A DNA stretch of 64,000 bases, taken from NCBI GenBank assembly GCA_027575765.1, contig JANBPT010000088.1:1-64000 (forward strand). The letters run 5' to 3'. Under the pieces are notes generated by a model that was given only the letters and a program-made list of their open reading frames with translations, was not told where the DNA came from and ran no database searches. The stretch is from Tieghemiomyces parasiticus. Taxonomy: Eukaryota > Kickxellomycota > Dimargaritomycetes > Dimargaritales > Dimargaritaceae. Position 1 is the first letter of the stretch, and each line of letters opens with the position of its first letter. A program made the position numbers and the translations under genes. This document shows, one piece after another, positions 35,501 to 48,040 of this stretch.

Positions 35501-38500
35501 AGGGAGAGCAAGGTAAAATGGGGTATTGGACCTTACGAAATGAGGACTGATGGCTGGCTAGCCCAATCTGTGAAGACCCACCACCTTCATCTGGTACCTT
35601 TGTAGACTCCCCTTCCGGTAGAACGCACCTGGGCCGGAGACAGCGGAGGGATCCGGAGAGACGCTACGTTGGCCAAATGCTCATCCATACGGTGAGAGGT
35701 AGCCCTCTAGGTTACTCACCGGCTACGATACCCCGGTACTTGTCGGATACTTCAACCATTCGGCCGGCGTATCGTGTCATTTTCAACCCCCGCCCTTTCT
35801 TCGCGGCCGGACGAGCCCTAAACGAAAGCAAACCGTCCAATAGAAGTCCTTCCTCCTGACCCCACCTTCGAGCGTGTTAGCGAAACGGTATTGGGTAGTA
35901 AGGGAAGCGTAAGTCCATCAATCGCTCCACGGGAGCGAACCGAACACCGGAAAGATGAGTTTATAAATAGCCTACCAGGCCCATCAGCCGTAGATCTTGG
36001 CCGATATTCTTCTAGGGCAGTGACGCACCATCACTGATCTCGATGGTGATCGGCGACTTGTCGCCAAACGTAATGGTAACTTATAGGGCCAACCAATAGG
36101 CTTATATAGAAGCAGCTGAAAGTTAAGGTGGCTGCTTATGTGGCAGGGTACTTTGGAGGAAACCGGTCCTTACTATCCATTCCGCCGGTGTATTTAGCGT
36201 GCAGGTTTTCGTTGACAACGTGAGTAGGGTACATTAAGAACGACACCTTTGGTATCCACTGGCCCTTCATTATTTGTGGGCAATTACCCACAATGCAATA
36301 CGCTAGGGGCCTGCACTGTTTATTGCATTGAGAACTCGGTACAAGCTAGCGGCTTAAATGTCGTGTAGCTTTGCGGTGGTTTGGTGTCCTACCCTCGGGT
36401 TCCACACAGCTACACACAATAAGCTCGCCGACGGTCCTGGATTTACCAGTTAACTCTAAAGTGTAAACACCGACGCAAGGGTCTCACTCCACCCCCCCCT
36501 CGCAGTTAGATGGATATTGAATAGATCTCGGGATAACCTGCCAGATTCAGACGATGACTACGGCACGAGATCAGGTGAATAGGCTGTATCATACAAGGTG
36601 AAACTCTAAGGATGCTACTAAACTGCCAGAGACGAGTGCCGGGGGGGACCTGACTACAATGGTAGGCCGAAAAATATGTCAGTTCTGCTAGTGTGGTAAA
36701 TTGTATTTATTTCGGAGCCAAATTTTGCAAAAGCCGTCAATAACACTGCTCAGGCCCGCACTTGATCGGCAACGTATATCCTTGGTGTAGCAACTCGGCC
36801 TTTTGGGAACCAACCTCAACCCACTCGATAGCACATCAGCACCATGTTGATACTGTGGCCCGTCTATTGTGACAGTGGTGCCTTATTGTGTCAATTGTGA
36901 CTAAACAATTGACGCGTCCTTGGCCTAGGCCTTGTTGTATAAAAGTTTTATTACTGCTATTAAAACCGCAAACGTCGTCCACGCTATTCCCTCTCTAAAT
37001 ACTTTGTATTATATCTCAAATAATACCAGTACCCGATGGCAATGCACCAATTGGTTACTGTTAGGTAAGTGGGGCTTTGACGGCCGTCCCATTCGCTCTA
37101 TTTCGCACCAACTACTAGTGTAGGGCCGATTACCATAAATTGATGGCGATAAGCAAGTGATAGGCAGCCGGGGGAAGGTTTTATTAGAAATCAGGCCCAG
37201 TGGGCCCTAGTTGATGGACCATCCGATCGTCCTCGTGAAGGCGGGGGAGGGAGGTTGCGGTGGGCCAAGGTGCGGACACCATGGTTAAAAGGATTATAGG
37301 ATTCAGTCTATTGGGACGCTGCCAGTCCTTGCCTACCACCGCTGCACATGAGCCATTGGTTTTAATGTGAACATATGGGACATAAGCCAGGGGGGAGATA
37401 AGAAACAGGACACGGGTATATTTGTGGGCAGTTAGACGAGTCGCCGTTAAAATTTGGGGTCAAGGGGCCCTGGGACTCAGACTACTAATTTCAATAATTA
37501 GGAATATTGTTCCCAGGTTTTAGGGTCATCTAGCTGAACACCGGAAATATACTAGTTAAATTGTCCTGGGACAATCATCTAGAGGTAATAGCGACGTGGG
37601 GTGGTTGGAAGCTAAATTGGTGCCCGGTAATGGAATGGAAAGCACGAAGGGTACTAGGACAGCCCTCAAAAACACTATTCTCCTCCAATCGCGACAGTCC
37701 CGGTTGGAACGGTACTATTGATGGCTATCCGGCGTGACTTGCCGTACAATACAAACGAGGTGACACTTTCATGCAAGCCTAAGGAAAAAAAGAGAGACTT
37801 CATGGCGTAAGTCCCAATACGTGACCTTATATTGTGTGGACGACGCGGGACCAGTCGATGGCTTCAGAATACTACAACTCAGTATAGCCATATAGTTAGC
37901 CACATCCTGAAATTACCATCGACACAATTTAGAGTTGGGCAGCCCTGAATAGCCCCCTGCTTTATTATACGCGTAAAAATCCCCGGATTTAATCAATCAG
38001 TGTGGCGTAGCAAAGCTTCAATCGGACACGCAGTCAAGTGGGAGGGGGAGGGGAGTTCGGCGCTACTAGAAGTCTGGCTATTCTCCCACGATTGCCTGGA
38101 GCAATAGGTACCGGCCGACCATTCCACTGCCCATTGCTAGCCCCAGGTCTTCGTCAGTTTCCAGACCTGCGGGCGCCTCAGCTAGGTTGTCATGTAGCAA
38201 GTTGGAAAAAGGGGACAGATGGAGGTCCGGATTTTCGTTGTCCGAGGCGTCGGCCACCTGCGGTGCGCGGGGAAGTATGGAGGTGTCCTTGGTAAGAAAG
38301 AAATGTGTTTGACTACTCCGACAAGCAGCATTCGAGCCGGCGGGAGACCCTCCCTGGCGGTACACGACCGACCATTCGGTGAAGTCGTGACTATGATTGA
38401 GTCGAGAAGCGGAGTGGTGGGCACATAAGGGGGGGGTGAATATGTGGATGTTAGCCTTGCGGTTGTAAAAAAAGGTACAAGAAAATGAACGTAACCAGAG

Positions 38501-38681
38501 CCACGTCGAATGAGAGGGTTGGGGGCTTGACTCCTGACTGTACATTTCCCACAATTTAGCGCCGGTCTCGGATTGCTGCTGAAAGTTGGCCCGTGAAATA
38601 GGAGGTGTCGTCAGCCCCCAAGACCAGAAACGACAGAAAATGGCACCGGATTACTGCGCCAATCCCCCATCCTGGCATCTG

Positions 38682-41454
38682 TCACCCCACCCACACCTCA
38701 TGTAGTGTGGTGTGCAGGATAGAGGAGCTGGGAGGGGGGGGTGAGAGAAACGACTGTGGCAAACTTACCTTGTGACCAGATTCTCCATCATAGTGTTGGT
38801 ACCATTCGAGAAGCGCGGCATCACGATACGCAGGCGGAGGGGCCGGTCGATCCGAGGATCGCGGGTGGTCTCTTGGCTCTCATCGTCCTCTGCTCCATCG
38901 GACTCGTCAACCGCATCAGACCTGTCTTCCCCACCGCTGGGGCGACTAAAGAAAGTCAGCAAGGCCCCGACGATCTGTCGAAGGCTTTCGTAGGGAAACA
39001 GATGCACCTGGACCTTGATCAGGGCCCACACTTCCAGGCAGCGGTGCAGCTGGCGCAGACGGGTGAGCTGTTCGGCGTGACTGACCTGCCCATCGAGGTA
39101 GTACTCTAGCTGCTGGTGGGTGGCGAAGTGGTGGCCGATCAGGTGGAAACAGTAGTCGAGACGCAGCTTATAGAGACCAATTTCGACCAGAATCTCGAGA
39201 GGCTGTTCCATCCAGTAGTCGAGGGTACTCGCCAGACGGTCCCGCTGTTCCTGGTAATCCGGTACGGTCTCCATTTGCGACAGTTTGATAAAGTCACGGA
39301 TCACCCGGGCGAGACTCGACGGGTTGGCCTTGTCCACCTGAGCGAAGCCAGTCGGGTAGGTCAACGACAGTGGGTTGGCAGTGAGGTTATAGTGAAGTGA
39401 GGAGGAGGGTCCGGAATAATGAAAAGTGATGCAACCAACGGGCTCAGTCTGTTGCCCCGGTGGTGAGCGGGTCGCCCTGGCCTTGTCGAGCATCCAGGAC
39501 GCTTGGTGTTCTTCCATAATCGCTACTTACCACCAGTTTGAGTTTGCCAGCTTCGAGGTGCTCGGCAAGGGCTGAAATGGCCTCGGTAAGGTCGGCCTGC
39601 GACTGGGCCGTCTGGCACAGCTGCCAAAACCGTTCCGTGAAATCCTGGTCCTTACGCGCCGGTAGCTGGTAAAATAGATCCGGCAGGTTTGGATCAGCCT
39701 CTTCACCAGGGCCGACAGTGGCAGGTATATCCTTATCCATGTCACGGCCGTCTTCCGGAGCCAACTCGCTAAAGAAATGATCGACGCGGGTGACGAAGGC
39801 CGGCGAAACGGCACCTGCCGCTTGTTTGCCAGGGTCGCCAGGCACAGTGGGCCAATCCAGATAACCCTGTAGAATGCCATTCCAGATCATGAGGTACTGT
39901 AGCTCGCCCAAAAGCCCCTCGAGTACAGCGTGGGTCTCGCGGTCGATCTGGCCGGGGAAACTAAACACATCCAAAGTGACATGAGCGGAGAGGGGCGGGC
40001 CCCCAATGTGCAGGGGCTCGGCGAGCTGGCCAGTAGGTACATCCCATGCGGCTTCGACGTACACTGTTGAGGTCGACGGGGTTAGGTCGGTCGGAATGGC
40101 CGCAGGAGTATAGAGAGGGCCGCCCACGAGGTAATAGCGGGCCCGACAGGCCACGTGGGGCGGGGCCCCGGCACGGTCAACGGGGCGACTTCTGTGGATC
40201 AGAGCCTCGGCACCTTCACGGCTAAGCACCAGCTTGGTAGGAGTGATCGTCCGGCTGGCGCTGCACACTGCCCGCAGGTCAACGCTGAGCACGCTCGGCA
40301 GGTCCTGCGGCGAGGCTGGATAGCGCAGGCCGAGATAAACCGTGCCGCGTGGGGCCCGCGGGGTTGTGACGGCAGCCAAGACCAACGGGCGGGTGGCGGC
40401 GGCGTCGGCGGTGAGCGACGTGCTCAATTGTGAGAGTCGGTACCGGCCGTCTTCGTACGCGAGCGGCTGGAGAGGGTCGGCCGACCAGTTCACTCGGTAT
40501 CCGAGTGAGGAGGGCGTCTGGCACCGTAGAGAAGCGAGGGGAGGGGAGCGATTCGAACAGAGCACTATGGTTAGAATCAAAACGGGTAATCGCCAGGGCC
40601 CAAGGTAAATGGGAACCGTTCAGCCCGCAACGAACGTCCTACCCTAGCTCCCAAGCCGGTGACCTTCACCACACATGTTACCATTAGACTGACCTGACTT
40701 TCTACCTGACTACTCGTGCGGGTAGCCCTGGTGCTGACACCCAGCCCGTCGATGTGGATGGCATGGAAAGGTTGGACCTGGCGGGTATTTAACTGGGAAT
40801 CGGGATAGGGAAGAGGTAGCGCAGGTAATGTAAGGGATTAGGCCCAACCATCTGCGAAGCTGATCTGGAGGGCCGTGCGTCAAGGGCACTGCGTTTGCCT
40901 AAATCTTACTGACACGGGGTCCAGTTTTCCTAAGTACATACCCCATCCAGGTCTACGGCCGGGGACGTGGGTGCACTAAGAAGGTAGAACTCGGGGGTGC
41001 CGACGAAACAGCGCAGCGGGTGGTCGATGGCGGCGGGTATGTGCCAAACGAGGACGTCCTCGTATTCAATCGGCGTCGGCTCCTAGGTCAAGGAGAGGCG
41101 GCGGAAGTGAGGAAAATAGCCAGGCTATAGATAAGATTGTAAGGATGGTTGGCTGGGTTGGTTATGAGGCTACCGTGTGGTATATTTAGCGGGTCTCAGA
41201 CCGTAAGTCTGGCGCGAGAATAGCAGCGGTCGCTAGCCCCACGCTGCATTCCATACAAAAAAACGATCAGCATACATAAAGCAACTTGGCCCGAGTCATA
41301 GTGTCTCTCCCTTAGGCGGGAATGCCCGAGTTCCAGCGGAGTTTAAAGACCGGGGACGCCCACCTACTTCAAGCTGAGACAGAGATTCGTTGGCTAGGCG
41401 GGCCTGGGCGAGTGCATGCCAGAGGCTGGGCAATGGGGAAGGCTCGGCCAACAT
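38682..41454 (-). CDS. ZWILCH: Zwilch, RZZ kinetochore complex subunit
   Basis: Six exons: 41368-41454, 40942-41082, 40694-40777, 39531-40517, 38769-39337 and 38682-38727, about 637 residues. Zwilch joins Rod and Zw10 at kinetochores to build the corona and recruit dynein and Mad1-Mad2. Family landmarks in order: an early VLVWHIPAAID and GTPEFYLLSAPTS region; AHVTLDVFSFPGQ then LLGELQYLMIWNGILQGYLD; DFTERFWQLCQTAQSQADL; then SSLARVIRDFIKLSQ, PLEILVEIGLYKLRLDYCFH, LIGHHFATHQQLEYYL and LRQLHRCLEVWALIK. The last block matches the best conserved C-terminal part of animal Zwilch. Uncertain: exon 3 may end at 40706, the first exon rests on phase alone, and the last intron is only 41 nt (without splicing the protein ends at 38765). 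Confidence 0.78.
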
Positions 41455-41939
41455 GGCGGACGTCTTATGGGGGCCGTGGGTCTCGTGGAAAGGGAAGCAA
41501 GGGCGGATGTGAAGCCAATGACTTAGGGGTCGTAAACGGAATGTGTTTAACGGTGACAGAACGGTAGTAAACAATACCGGCCCGATAAGCCGTTTAAAAT
41601 ACACTGCGACATATCATTCTTCGGCCAAGTTTTGGCCACAGGTAGGGCAAGGGTACTGGTACAAATAATCAGGTCGACGCCATCAGAAAACCAATAAAAA
41701 AAATCATCAGTCTGAACGAAAGACTAGGTGACAGCGTTGCAACGGTGTTTAGTGCGATGTACAAGTGTGTATAGGAAAAGAGGTTTAAAATTACAGAACC
41801 GGGCATGCTACCCCTCCCAGCTGGCAGTAAGGACAATGCGGTGAAGCGATACTTCGACATCCATACAAGCCAGGGAGAAAAAATAGACGTGGTTACTCAG
41901 GGCCCGTCCAAGCACGAGCTCCTCACGAGGGGAAGGGGG
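41455..41939. other. Spacer between ZWILCH start and ATG4 stop
   Basis: Both neighbours run on the minus strand, so this holds the ZWILCH promoter and the ATG4 3' flank. No coding exon is seen. Confidence 0.45.
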
Positions 41940-44385
41940 TCACTTTTGAACTCGGTACCGGCAATCGGGGACAGCCTTTCGCTGGTTCCGCGGCGTACGA
42001 TTCACTAGGAGGAAACCGGCCGTATCGTCCGCCACGGCGGCTGGTGCGGCCGAGGTGTTGGACGGGGAGGTTTCCGATTCTGACTCGCTCTGCGATACGA
42101 CACCATGATTGTGGACCTCGGCATCATCCTCTAGGTTGGCCAAATCGATGGGGACCGGTGGTTCGGTAGCCTGGGCCTCCGTGACATCAACCAAGTCATC
42201 GTCACCTGAGGGGGCACTACGTGACCCGGTGGGGTAGCGCACGAGGGAGGGCGGGGAACTGGTTGGGGATACAGGCTGCCGGTGGAGGGACGGCCGGGTG
42301 GACGCGACGGACCGGTGGCTAATGTACTCGTAGGTAGACTCATCAGCCTCGGCGTCTGCCGCCGGCGCTCTCGCCGTCATCACTGAGTCAGTAGTAATAG
42401 TAGCAGTACCTTCACCGTTGACCTTGCTGGTGACTCCCCGACTACCCATGCCACCTTCGCTTCCACTGTCCTCCGCTTCCTCCTCATGGTCGGAAAAGCC
42501 TTCTGAGGTGAGGTAGGCTGGCGTGCGCTCAGCGATGGTCACGATGGGCGCACCCTTCTGCTGATGGGCCAACTCGGCGAGCCGGACCTTCAGGTCGGCA
42601 AATTCGGTCGTATTGCGCACGTAAAACCCCAGCAGCATGCATGGGTCGACACGACTCAGCGCCACTTTGTTGGGTGCAACGCAGTGGTAGGAGGGCAGGT
42701 CCGCCGAGTGGGGCAGCCCATCAGCCGGGTCCAATCCCGCAGCCGGCCGAGTGTAGTGTGGATCGAGGAAGATGAGGTCGTTATCCTCAAAGCCAACAAA
42801 GTACGCGGCCGAGGCGGGCTTCCCGCCCGCGATGCCCACGAAGTGCGGCAGGCTGAAGCAGTAATTAACAAAGGGATAGTACACGGGGTTGACCTGATGG
42901 ATACCCAGACGGGTGGATACGAGGATCAGCGTGGGGCCCAGCATCTCACCGTCGTCGTTGTCGTTACCATCCTCGGCCGTGGCACAACATTCGGTAAATA
43001 GCTTGTCTTGGTAGACCACCCCGTCGGTCGCCAGGAAAACGCGCAGGTCGAACGGACGAGACTCGTTGATCAGATCTCTGTGGCATGGAACGTGGACGGT
43101 AAGGAAGGCAATGGGGTCAGAACTAGATGTTTTGAGCCCGGCTCGAGCGGCTGGCATCAGGTGGCGAGGGTAGCGATCAGCCAGAAACCAAGCGCCAAGG
43201 TGCACCGGCCGACTCGCACGCCCGCATTCTGGACTGCTTACCGGATAACGTGACAGGCTAGGTGCGGCCCGAACCACTGGCCCACGGCAACATCGAGGTC
43301 CTGACCGCGCTGGCCCATCCGGTGGACGGAGAGGGCGTACTCGTCACCAGGGTAATCAGCCACCAGTTTTAGGATCTGTGGGTGTGGCGTTGGATTGGTG
43401 GTCCGCGAAAAGGGAAAAGGATATTAGTGAGCAGCGCAGGCCAGTGGATATGCTAGGCGTCCTTAAACCGGCATTGGTTACTAGACCCGACTTACCTGGC
43501 GGTACGTCCGTTCCATTTCGGGTGTCGATGTGTCCAAGGTCCAGTCTGTGATAGATGGGACGTAGAGGAATGCACGAAAGTACTGAAGGGTTAGCGCAGC
43601 AGCGGACGGTAAAACGAGGGGCGTATACGCTCGACTCGCCCGCAATCATCCACTTATGATGAAGCACCACTTACCCCGTCCGAGTAGGTGAAGCACGTAC
43701 GCCTGGGCCACGAGCGACTGTGCGGCACGGAGCATGCACCCCCATCCAGCGTCGCTTGTCAGGCTAGAGTTGGGCAGGGTGGGGAATCCCGACCGGTAAG
43801 TGCACCAGATCCGGCTGCGGAAGTCGGCCAAAAAGGCGCTCGGGTACGGGCGGGCAACAGTGGGCAACCGCGGGGTTTGGAAGGAACTGATGAAACCGTA
43901 AGCCGACTGGGTAAACGTGGAGACCGTGGAGGCCGGGGGCGGGGTGGCCGGTCGCGCTGTCACAGGAGGGTCCGTGGTCTCCGGGTGGCATTGAGGGTCG
44001 GCAGGGGCAGCCACGGCGTCGCTGACGGGTTCAGGGGCGGGCGGGCCGTCGGCGGGCCGCGGATACCGTTTGCCGAGGAGCCAGAGCTCATTCGAGCGTG
44101 GGCCGGCTGGGTAACTCCACTGCTCCACGGTGTTCGATAACGTGTGCAACCAGGTGCGCACGTTGTGACTGACGGCTTCGGTGAGGCTGGTTCCTCCTGC
44201 ACGAACTAAGGTGAGGAAGGGGGAGGAAGGCGGCGCGAAGTCATAGCATAGCGGGGCTGTCAGCCAGGTACGGGGGCGAGTTGAGTGGACGTAGACGGGC
44301 CGGTGCGGCTGCACGAACTGGACAGACACTTACCTGGACTCCGCTCGGGAGACGGTCCGGTGGACTGGTCAGAATGGCTCATCAT
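41940..44385 (-). CDS. ATG4: Autophagy cysteine protease ATG4
   Basis: Exons 44334-44385, 43675-44205, 43496-43545, 43242-43375 and 41940-43122 join in phases 1, 1, 0 and 2 to encode 649 residues. Atg4 trims the Atg8 C-terminus and later releases it from lipid. Seen: WLLGKRYP, RSRIWCTYRSGFPTL, SLTSDAGWGCMLRAAQSLVA with the catalytic Cys (about 174), LLGRDW across a splice, YALSVHRMGQRG, QWFGP, then PHFVGIAGGKPASAAYFVGF and LIFLDPHY carrying the catalytic Asp and His (about 375 and 377), and VDPCMLLGFYV. A Ser/Glu/Pro-rich tail of about 190 residues follows, so the protein is longer than the usual 400-500. Near its end, acidic residues precede GFLLV, a possible Atg8-interacting motif. The start is uncertain: the frame stays open upstream without an ATG, so an unseen first exon is possible. 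Confidence 0.88.
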
Positions 44386-45183
44386 GTCCAAGGGGTCTGC
44401 AACAGTAGCACGGGTGGGGTAGGCCAGGTCAATGGTAGTGGGGGGGACAGACACGGCGAATGCCTGGATAGGTGACGAGTGCAAGAGCTGAATACCTAGG
44501 ATTGCGTCGTCACCGGTCGGAATACGGCTAGTCGGTCCAAAGAAAGGACGGTACCCAAAGCGCGGCGGTCTTCAGGTGGCGAAGGAAATGTCTGAGTGAG
44601 GGGATGGGAAGCTGGGGGGGGCTGGAATGGGAAAGGCCGAATGGAGATTGCGGTCAGGCCTGGTCGCGCATCAGGTGGTGCTGAACCGGAAGGAGTGACA
44701 GATCGTAGCCCTATGATAACCACGGTTTTCAAGCCTAGCTAGCAGCTGGTGCTGGGACATTAGGGCTCTGGAGGCCCAGATGGTAGCGCAGCCAAGGGGA
44801 GGGGGGACAAGGTAGAGAGGAGCGCGTGCCTTGGCAGCTGACTAGCCAGCTGGCAGGGGAGAACTCAGGCCCAGGCTCCCCCAGCTGCTGTCGTCAGGCA
44901 TGTATCGCACTCTGTGGACGTCGCACCGCCTTGGCTACAATGAGGGGTGGATATACAATCCTTGTTTATTGTAATCACCATCTCGAAGGAGGTGGGGGAG
45001 AGTACGGGTCGGGGGGTGCGGCCCGGACGGCCCAGCCAAGGCGCAAAAAATAAAGGTGGGTGAAGAGAGAACAATTTACTTTTGGTGGGGAGGGGAGGTG
45101 TGATATTTAGATGGCTATGCTTTTATGGATGGAGGAGGGGGGAGGGAGGGAGAGATTGAGAGTGGGGCGGACGGCAGGTCCGC
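44386..45183. other. Spacer upstream of ATG4
   Basis: Holds the ATG4 promoter or an unseen first ATG4 exon (the exon-1 frame stays open to about 44.56 kb) and the 3' flank of the malic enzyme gene. No separate gene is seen. Confidence 0.4.
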
Positions 45184-48040
45184 TTATAGGTTGCTGTGGA
45201 CAATGTCCTCGGTCTTCCGAGTGGGCTCCCACATGTTTTCACGGGCATGTTCCCGGAGGGCCTCGGGGGTCTTAAGACGGCGCACCACATCGTCTTTGGC
45301 CACGCCGTCCTTGAGGGCCTGGGTGCAGATGGCCTCAGCCACATCCACGCTGACCTCGCGGATGCGGGTCAGGCGAGGGTAGAGCAGGTTGTGGGCCTTC
45401 TCGTCGTCGTTGAGCGACCCGGCCAGGGACTTGGCGGCGGCGTAGATCATGGTGTCGGTGATGCACTTGGGCTTAGCCAGAGTGGCGCCCAGGCCCAGGC
45501 CGGGGAAGATGTACATGTTGTTACCCTGCCCGGGGACGCGGATCTCGTCCGTACCGGGAACCTGGTAGGACGGAAAGGCGGTACCCGAGGCGAAGATGAC
45601 GCGATTGTCGGTGTGCTTCATGGCGCTGGCGAAGGTGCACTCGGCGTTGTCAAGGGGATTGGACAGCGGGAAAACGATGGGGCGCTCGTTCAGCTCGGCC
45701 ATGCGCTTTAGCACCGCCTCGTCGAAGACACCGGACTGGGCGCACAGGCCAATCAGGGCGGTGGGCTTGACGTAGTCGATGGTCTCGAGCAGGCTCTTGG
45801 ACTGGTGGCCGTCGTTGTCCTCACGGGCAAAGAACACCTTGTGCTGGGCCAGGCGGTCGCCGCGGTCCTTGGTAATGAGGCCCTTGCTGTCGGACAGCCA
45901 AAACTTCTTCTTGGCCTCCTCCTCAGAGTAGCCGTGCTCAATCACGAAGTAGTCCATGAGCTGCTTGGCCACCCCCACCCCGGCGCTGCCCGCGCCGTGG
46001 AACAGGATGCGGTGCTCGCGCGGGTCCACGGGGGCCTGCTGGACGGCATTGATAAAGCCAGACAGGATGACGGCGCCGGTGCCCTGGATGTCATCGTTGA
46101 AGCAAAAGTAGTCGTCGCGGTACTTGGACAGAAGGTCGAAGGCGTGCTCGGACGAGAAATCCTCGAACTGGATGAAGATGTTGGGGAAGTGGCGGGTGAG
46201 GGCCTTCATGACCTTGTCGACGGCGGCGAAGAACTGCTCGTCATCGGGGCGGTGCTGGCGGAGGCCGAGGTAGAGCTTGTCTTCGAGGAAGCGGTCGGTG
46301 TTGGTGCCGAAATCAAGGCAGATGGGCAGGGTACGGCGCGGATCCAGGCCGGCGGCGGCCACGTAGAGCTGCAGCTTGCCGACCGGGATGCCCATGCCGT
46401 TCACACCCAGGTCGCCCAGACCCAGAATGCGCGAGCCGTCGGTGATGACGGTGATCTGCGGGGTGAGCTCGGGCTCGGGCAGAGCTTCGATGTAATTCCG
46501 GAACAGCTCGTCGAGGTTGTCCAGGTCCTTGAGCGAAATGAAGAGGCCGTCAGGCTGGCCGGGCGGAGCAAGGAAGGGCAGGATATGGGAGTACTGCAGA
46601 CAGGCGGAGCCCACGGTGGGCGTGTAAATCAACGGGGTGATTTCCTAAGAGGTGAGGCGGGGGGCAGCAGCCAATGGCAGGGGGGAATAGAGGCTGGATG
46701 AGTAAGGTTTAGGTACATACTAGGCGAGCATTCCCTGTGGCATGTGACCGGCCGGAGCCCAGTAGTCCCTGTGGATCCGGCATGGGCGCCGGAGGGAGGC
46801 TGGCCCGTGACAGATGATAGGATGGGAAGCAAAGGCGGATGGAGGCTGACGGCGTGTGAAGGACCCCTAGAAGGTTGCCAATCCAAGGGCCCGGAAGATG
46901 TCTTGAGGAGTCACCAGCATCCCAAGGGAGGACACGGAGCGACCGCTCTAAGGCACTGAAGGGAAGGCGGGCTAGAGGAGTCAGGAGCGGCAGCGAGGGG
47001 CGAAAGGGGGGCGATATCGCCAAAGGACTACCAGTATATGGTAGGTGGCAATTAATCGACGGTGGGGTACTCACACCCATACACTTGCCCCTCCCGCGCC
47101 GCTACGCAGGGCGCCGCTCCTACGTCCCAATTTGGAAAAAGCCCCCACAACTGGGAGGGGATCGCCGCTTGCGGGCTGCCAGGCAGCAATGGCGTGCCTA
47201 ACACACACACACACACGCATAGGAATGCTGTCTCCCCGCGACAAGGTGTAGTGAATCGCACGAAAGGGGGTGCAGCCGGAAAGGCGTCCAGACGAAGAGG
47301 GAGGGGACGAGGCAGGCTCGCGCCACCTGATATTCCATCGTCTGGGCAGGGCCGTCCGCTACTACCAAAGAAAGAACGGGTCTAGCGCCCGGAAGGCGTT
47401 GCTGGCTTACCTCGAGGTTATCCAACAGCATGCGGTAGAAGAGCTGCAGGTTGGTGTTCTTAAGCCAGGCCAGGAACATGTACTTCTCCAGGTCGGTCTT
47501 CTTGAGACGGAGCTGCTCCATGGCCCGCTCCTCCTGGTTCTCAAAGCTATCGATGCCCGAGGGTACCAGGCCGCGGAGGTGGAGCTTGTCCCGCACGTCG
47601 CTCGGCACGACGGTGCCTGTCGATGGAGGGGTCAGTGGGGGGGAGCATAGGAGGGCGCGAGTCGGCTGTGTGAGTCGACAGGGCCGTAGGCGGTGGACAG
47701 CGGCTGCTGTGCCGGCGCGTCAACGCGAATGCGGCAGCTTACCCTGGTTGTCAAAGCTGGAATGGACCCAGTGGCGGGCAGCCTCCTCGTCCTCAAAGAT
47801 GTTGGGGGAGTGTCTGGAATTCGTCATGGCGGTGGTGGAAGACGAGTAGAAGCGGCTAGCGAAAGAGTGGCAGGCGGGCGTGGGTCGAAGGCAGCGGGGT
47901 GGACGGGTGGCCGGCAGAAGGGTAGAAAAGTGGAGCTGGCCAGGCCGGCGGAGGGCGCCCGGGGCTTTTAATAGGGCGGAGGGAATGTGCAGGCCGCGGC
48001 GAAGCGTCCCGCCATAGAGGGTCAGCGGGCCGGCGGTCAT
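45184..48040 (-). CDS. NAD(P)-dependent malic enzyme, mitochondrially targeted
   Basis: Exons 47743-48040, 47411-47616 and 45184-46644 join in phases 1 and 0 to encode 654 residues. It converts malate to pyruvate and CO2 with reduction of NAD(P). Seen: VPSDVRDKLHLRGLVPSG, EITPLIYTPTVGSACLQYSH with the catalytic Tyr, ITDGSRILGLGDLGVNGMGI, the metal-site signature YFCFNDDIQGTGAVILSGF, the Rossmann loop FHGAGSAGVGVAKQL, and SNPLDNAECTFASAM. The first 70 residues are rich in Arg, Leu, Pro and Ser with few acids, as in a mitochondrial presequence. A second Met (MTNSRHSPN, about residue 72) precedes the conserved part and could start a cytosolic form. I see nothing that decides cofactor preference. 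Intron 2 (46645-47410) is unusually long at 766 nt. Confidence 0.93.
47201..47216. repeat. (AC)8 microsatellite in an intron
   Basis: Eight AC units inside the long intron 2 of the malic enzyme gene. Confidence 0.95.

Larger units (their letters stand above)
30360..38681. other. Gene-poor interval
   Basis: More than 8 kb without a recognised family. It holds a TA microsatellite (32575-32592), a weak two-exon candidate at 31168-31537 (listed separately), a short ATG-led frame at 33661-33807 with a presequence-like composition, and mutually exclusive open stretches on both strands around 35.7 kb and 36.0 kb. The open frame at 38078-38554 (minus) lies just downstream of ZWILCH but shows no family resemblance. 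Confidence 0.4.

Noticed and set aside
35690..35860. Open stretches on both strands that each look protein-like
   Set aside because: They overlap on opposite strands, neither has a consistent exon chain, and neither resembles a family.
38078..38554. A 158-codon minus-strand open frame downstream of ZWILCH
   Set aside because: No recognisable family, mixed-composition sequence, and no splice link to ZWILCH, whose stop is upstream of it.
45805..46701. A 298-codon open frame on the plus strand
   Set aside because: Shadow of the malic enzyme exon; no family resemblance of its own.
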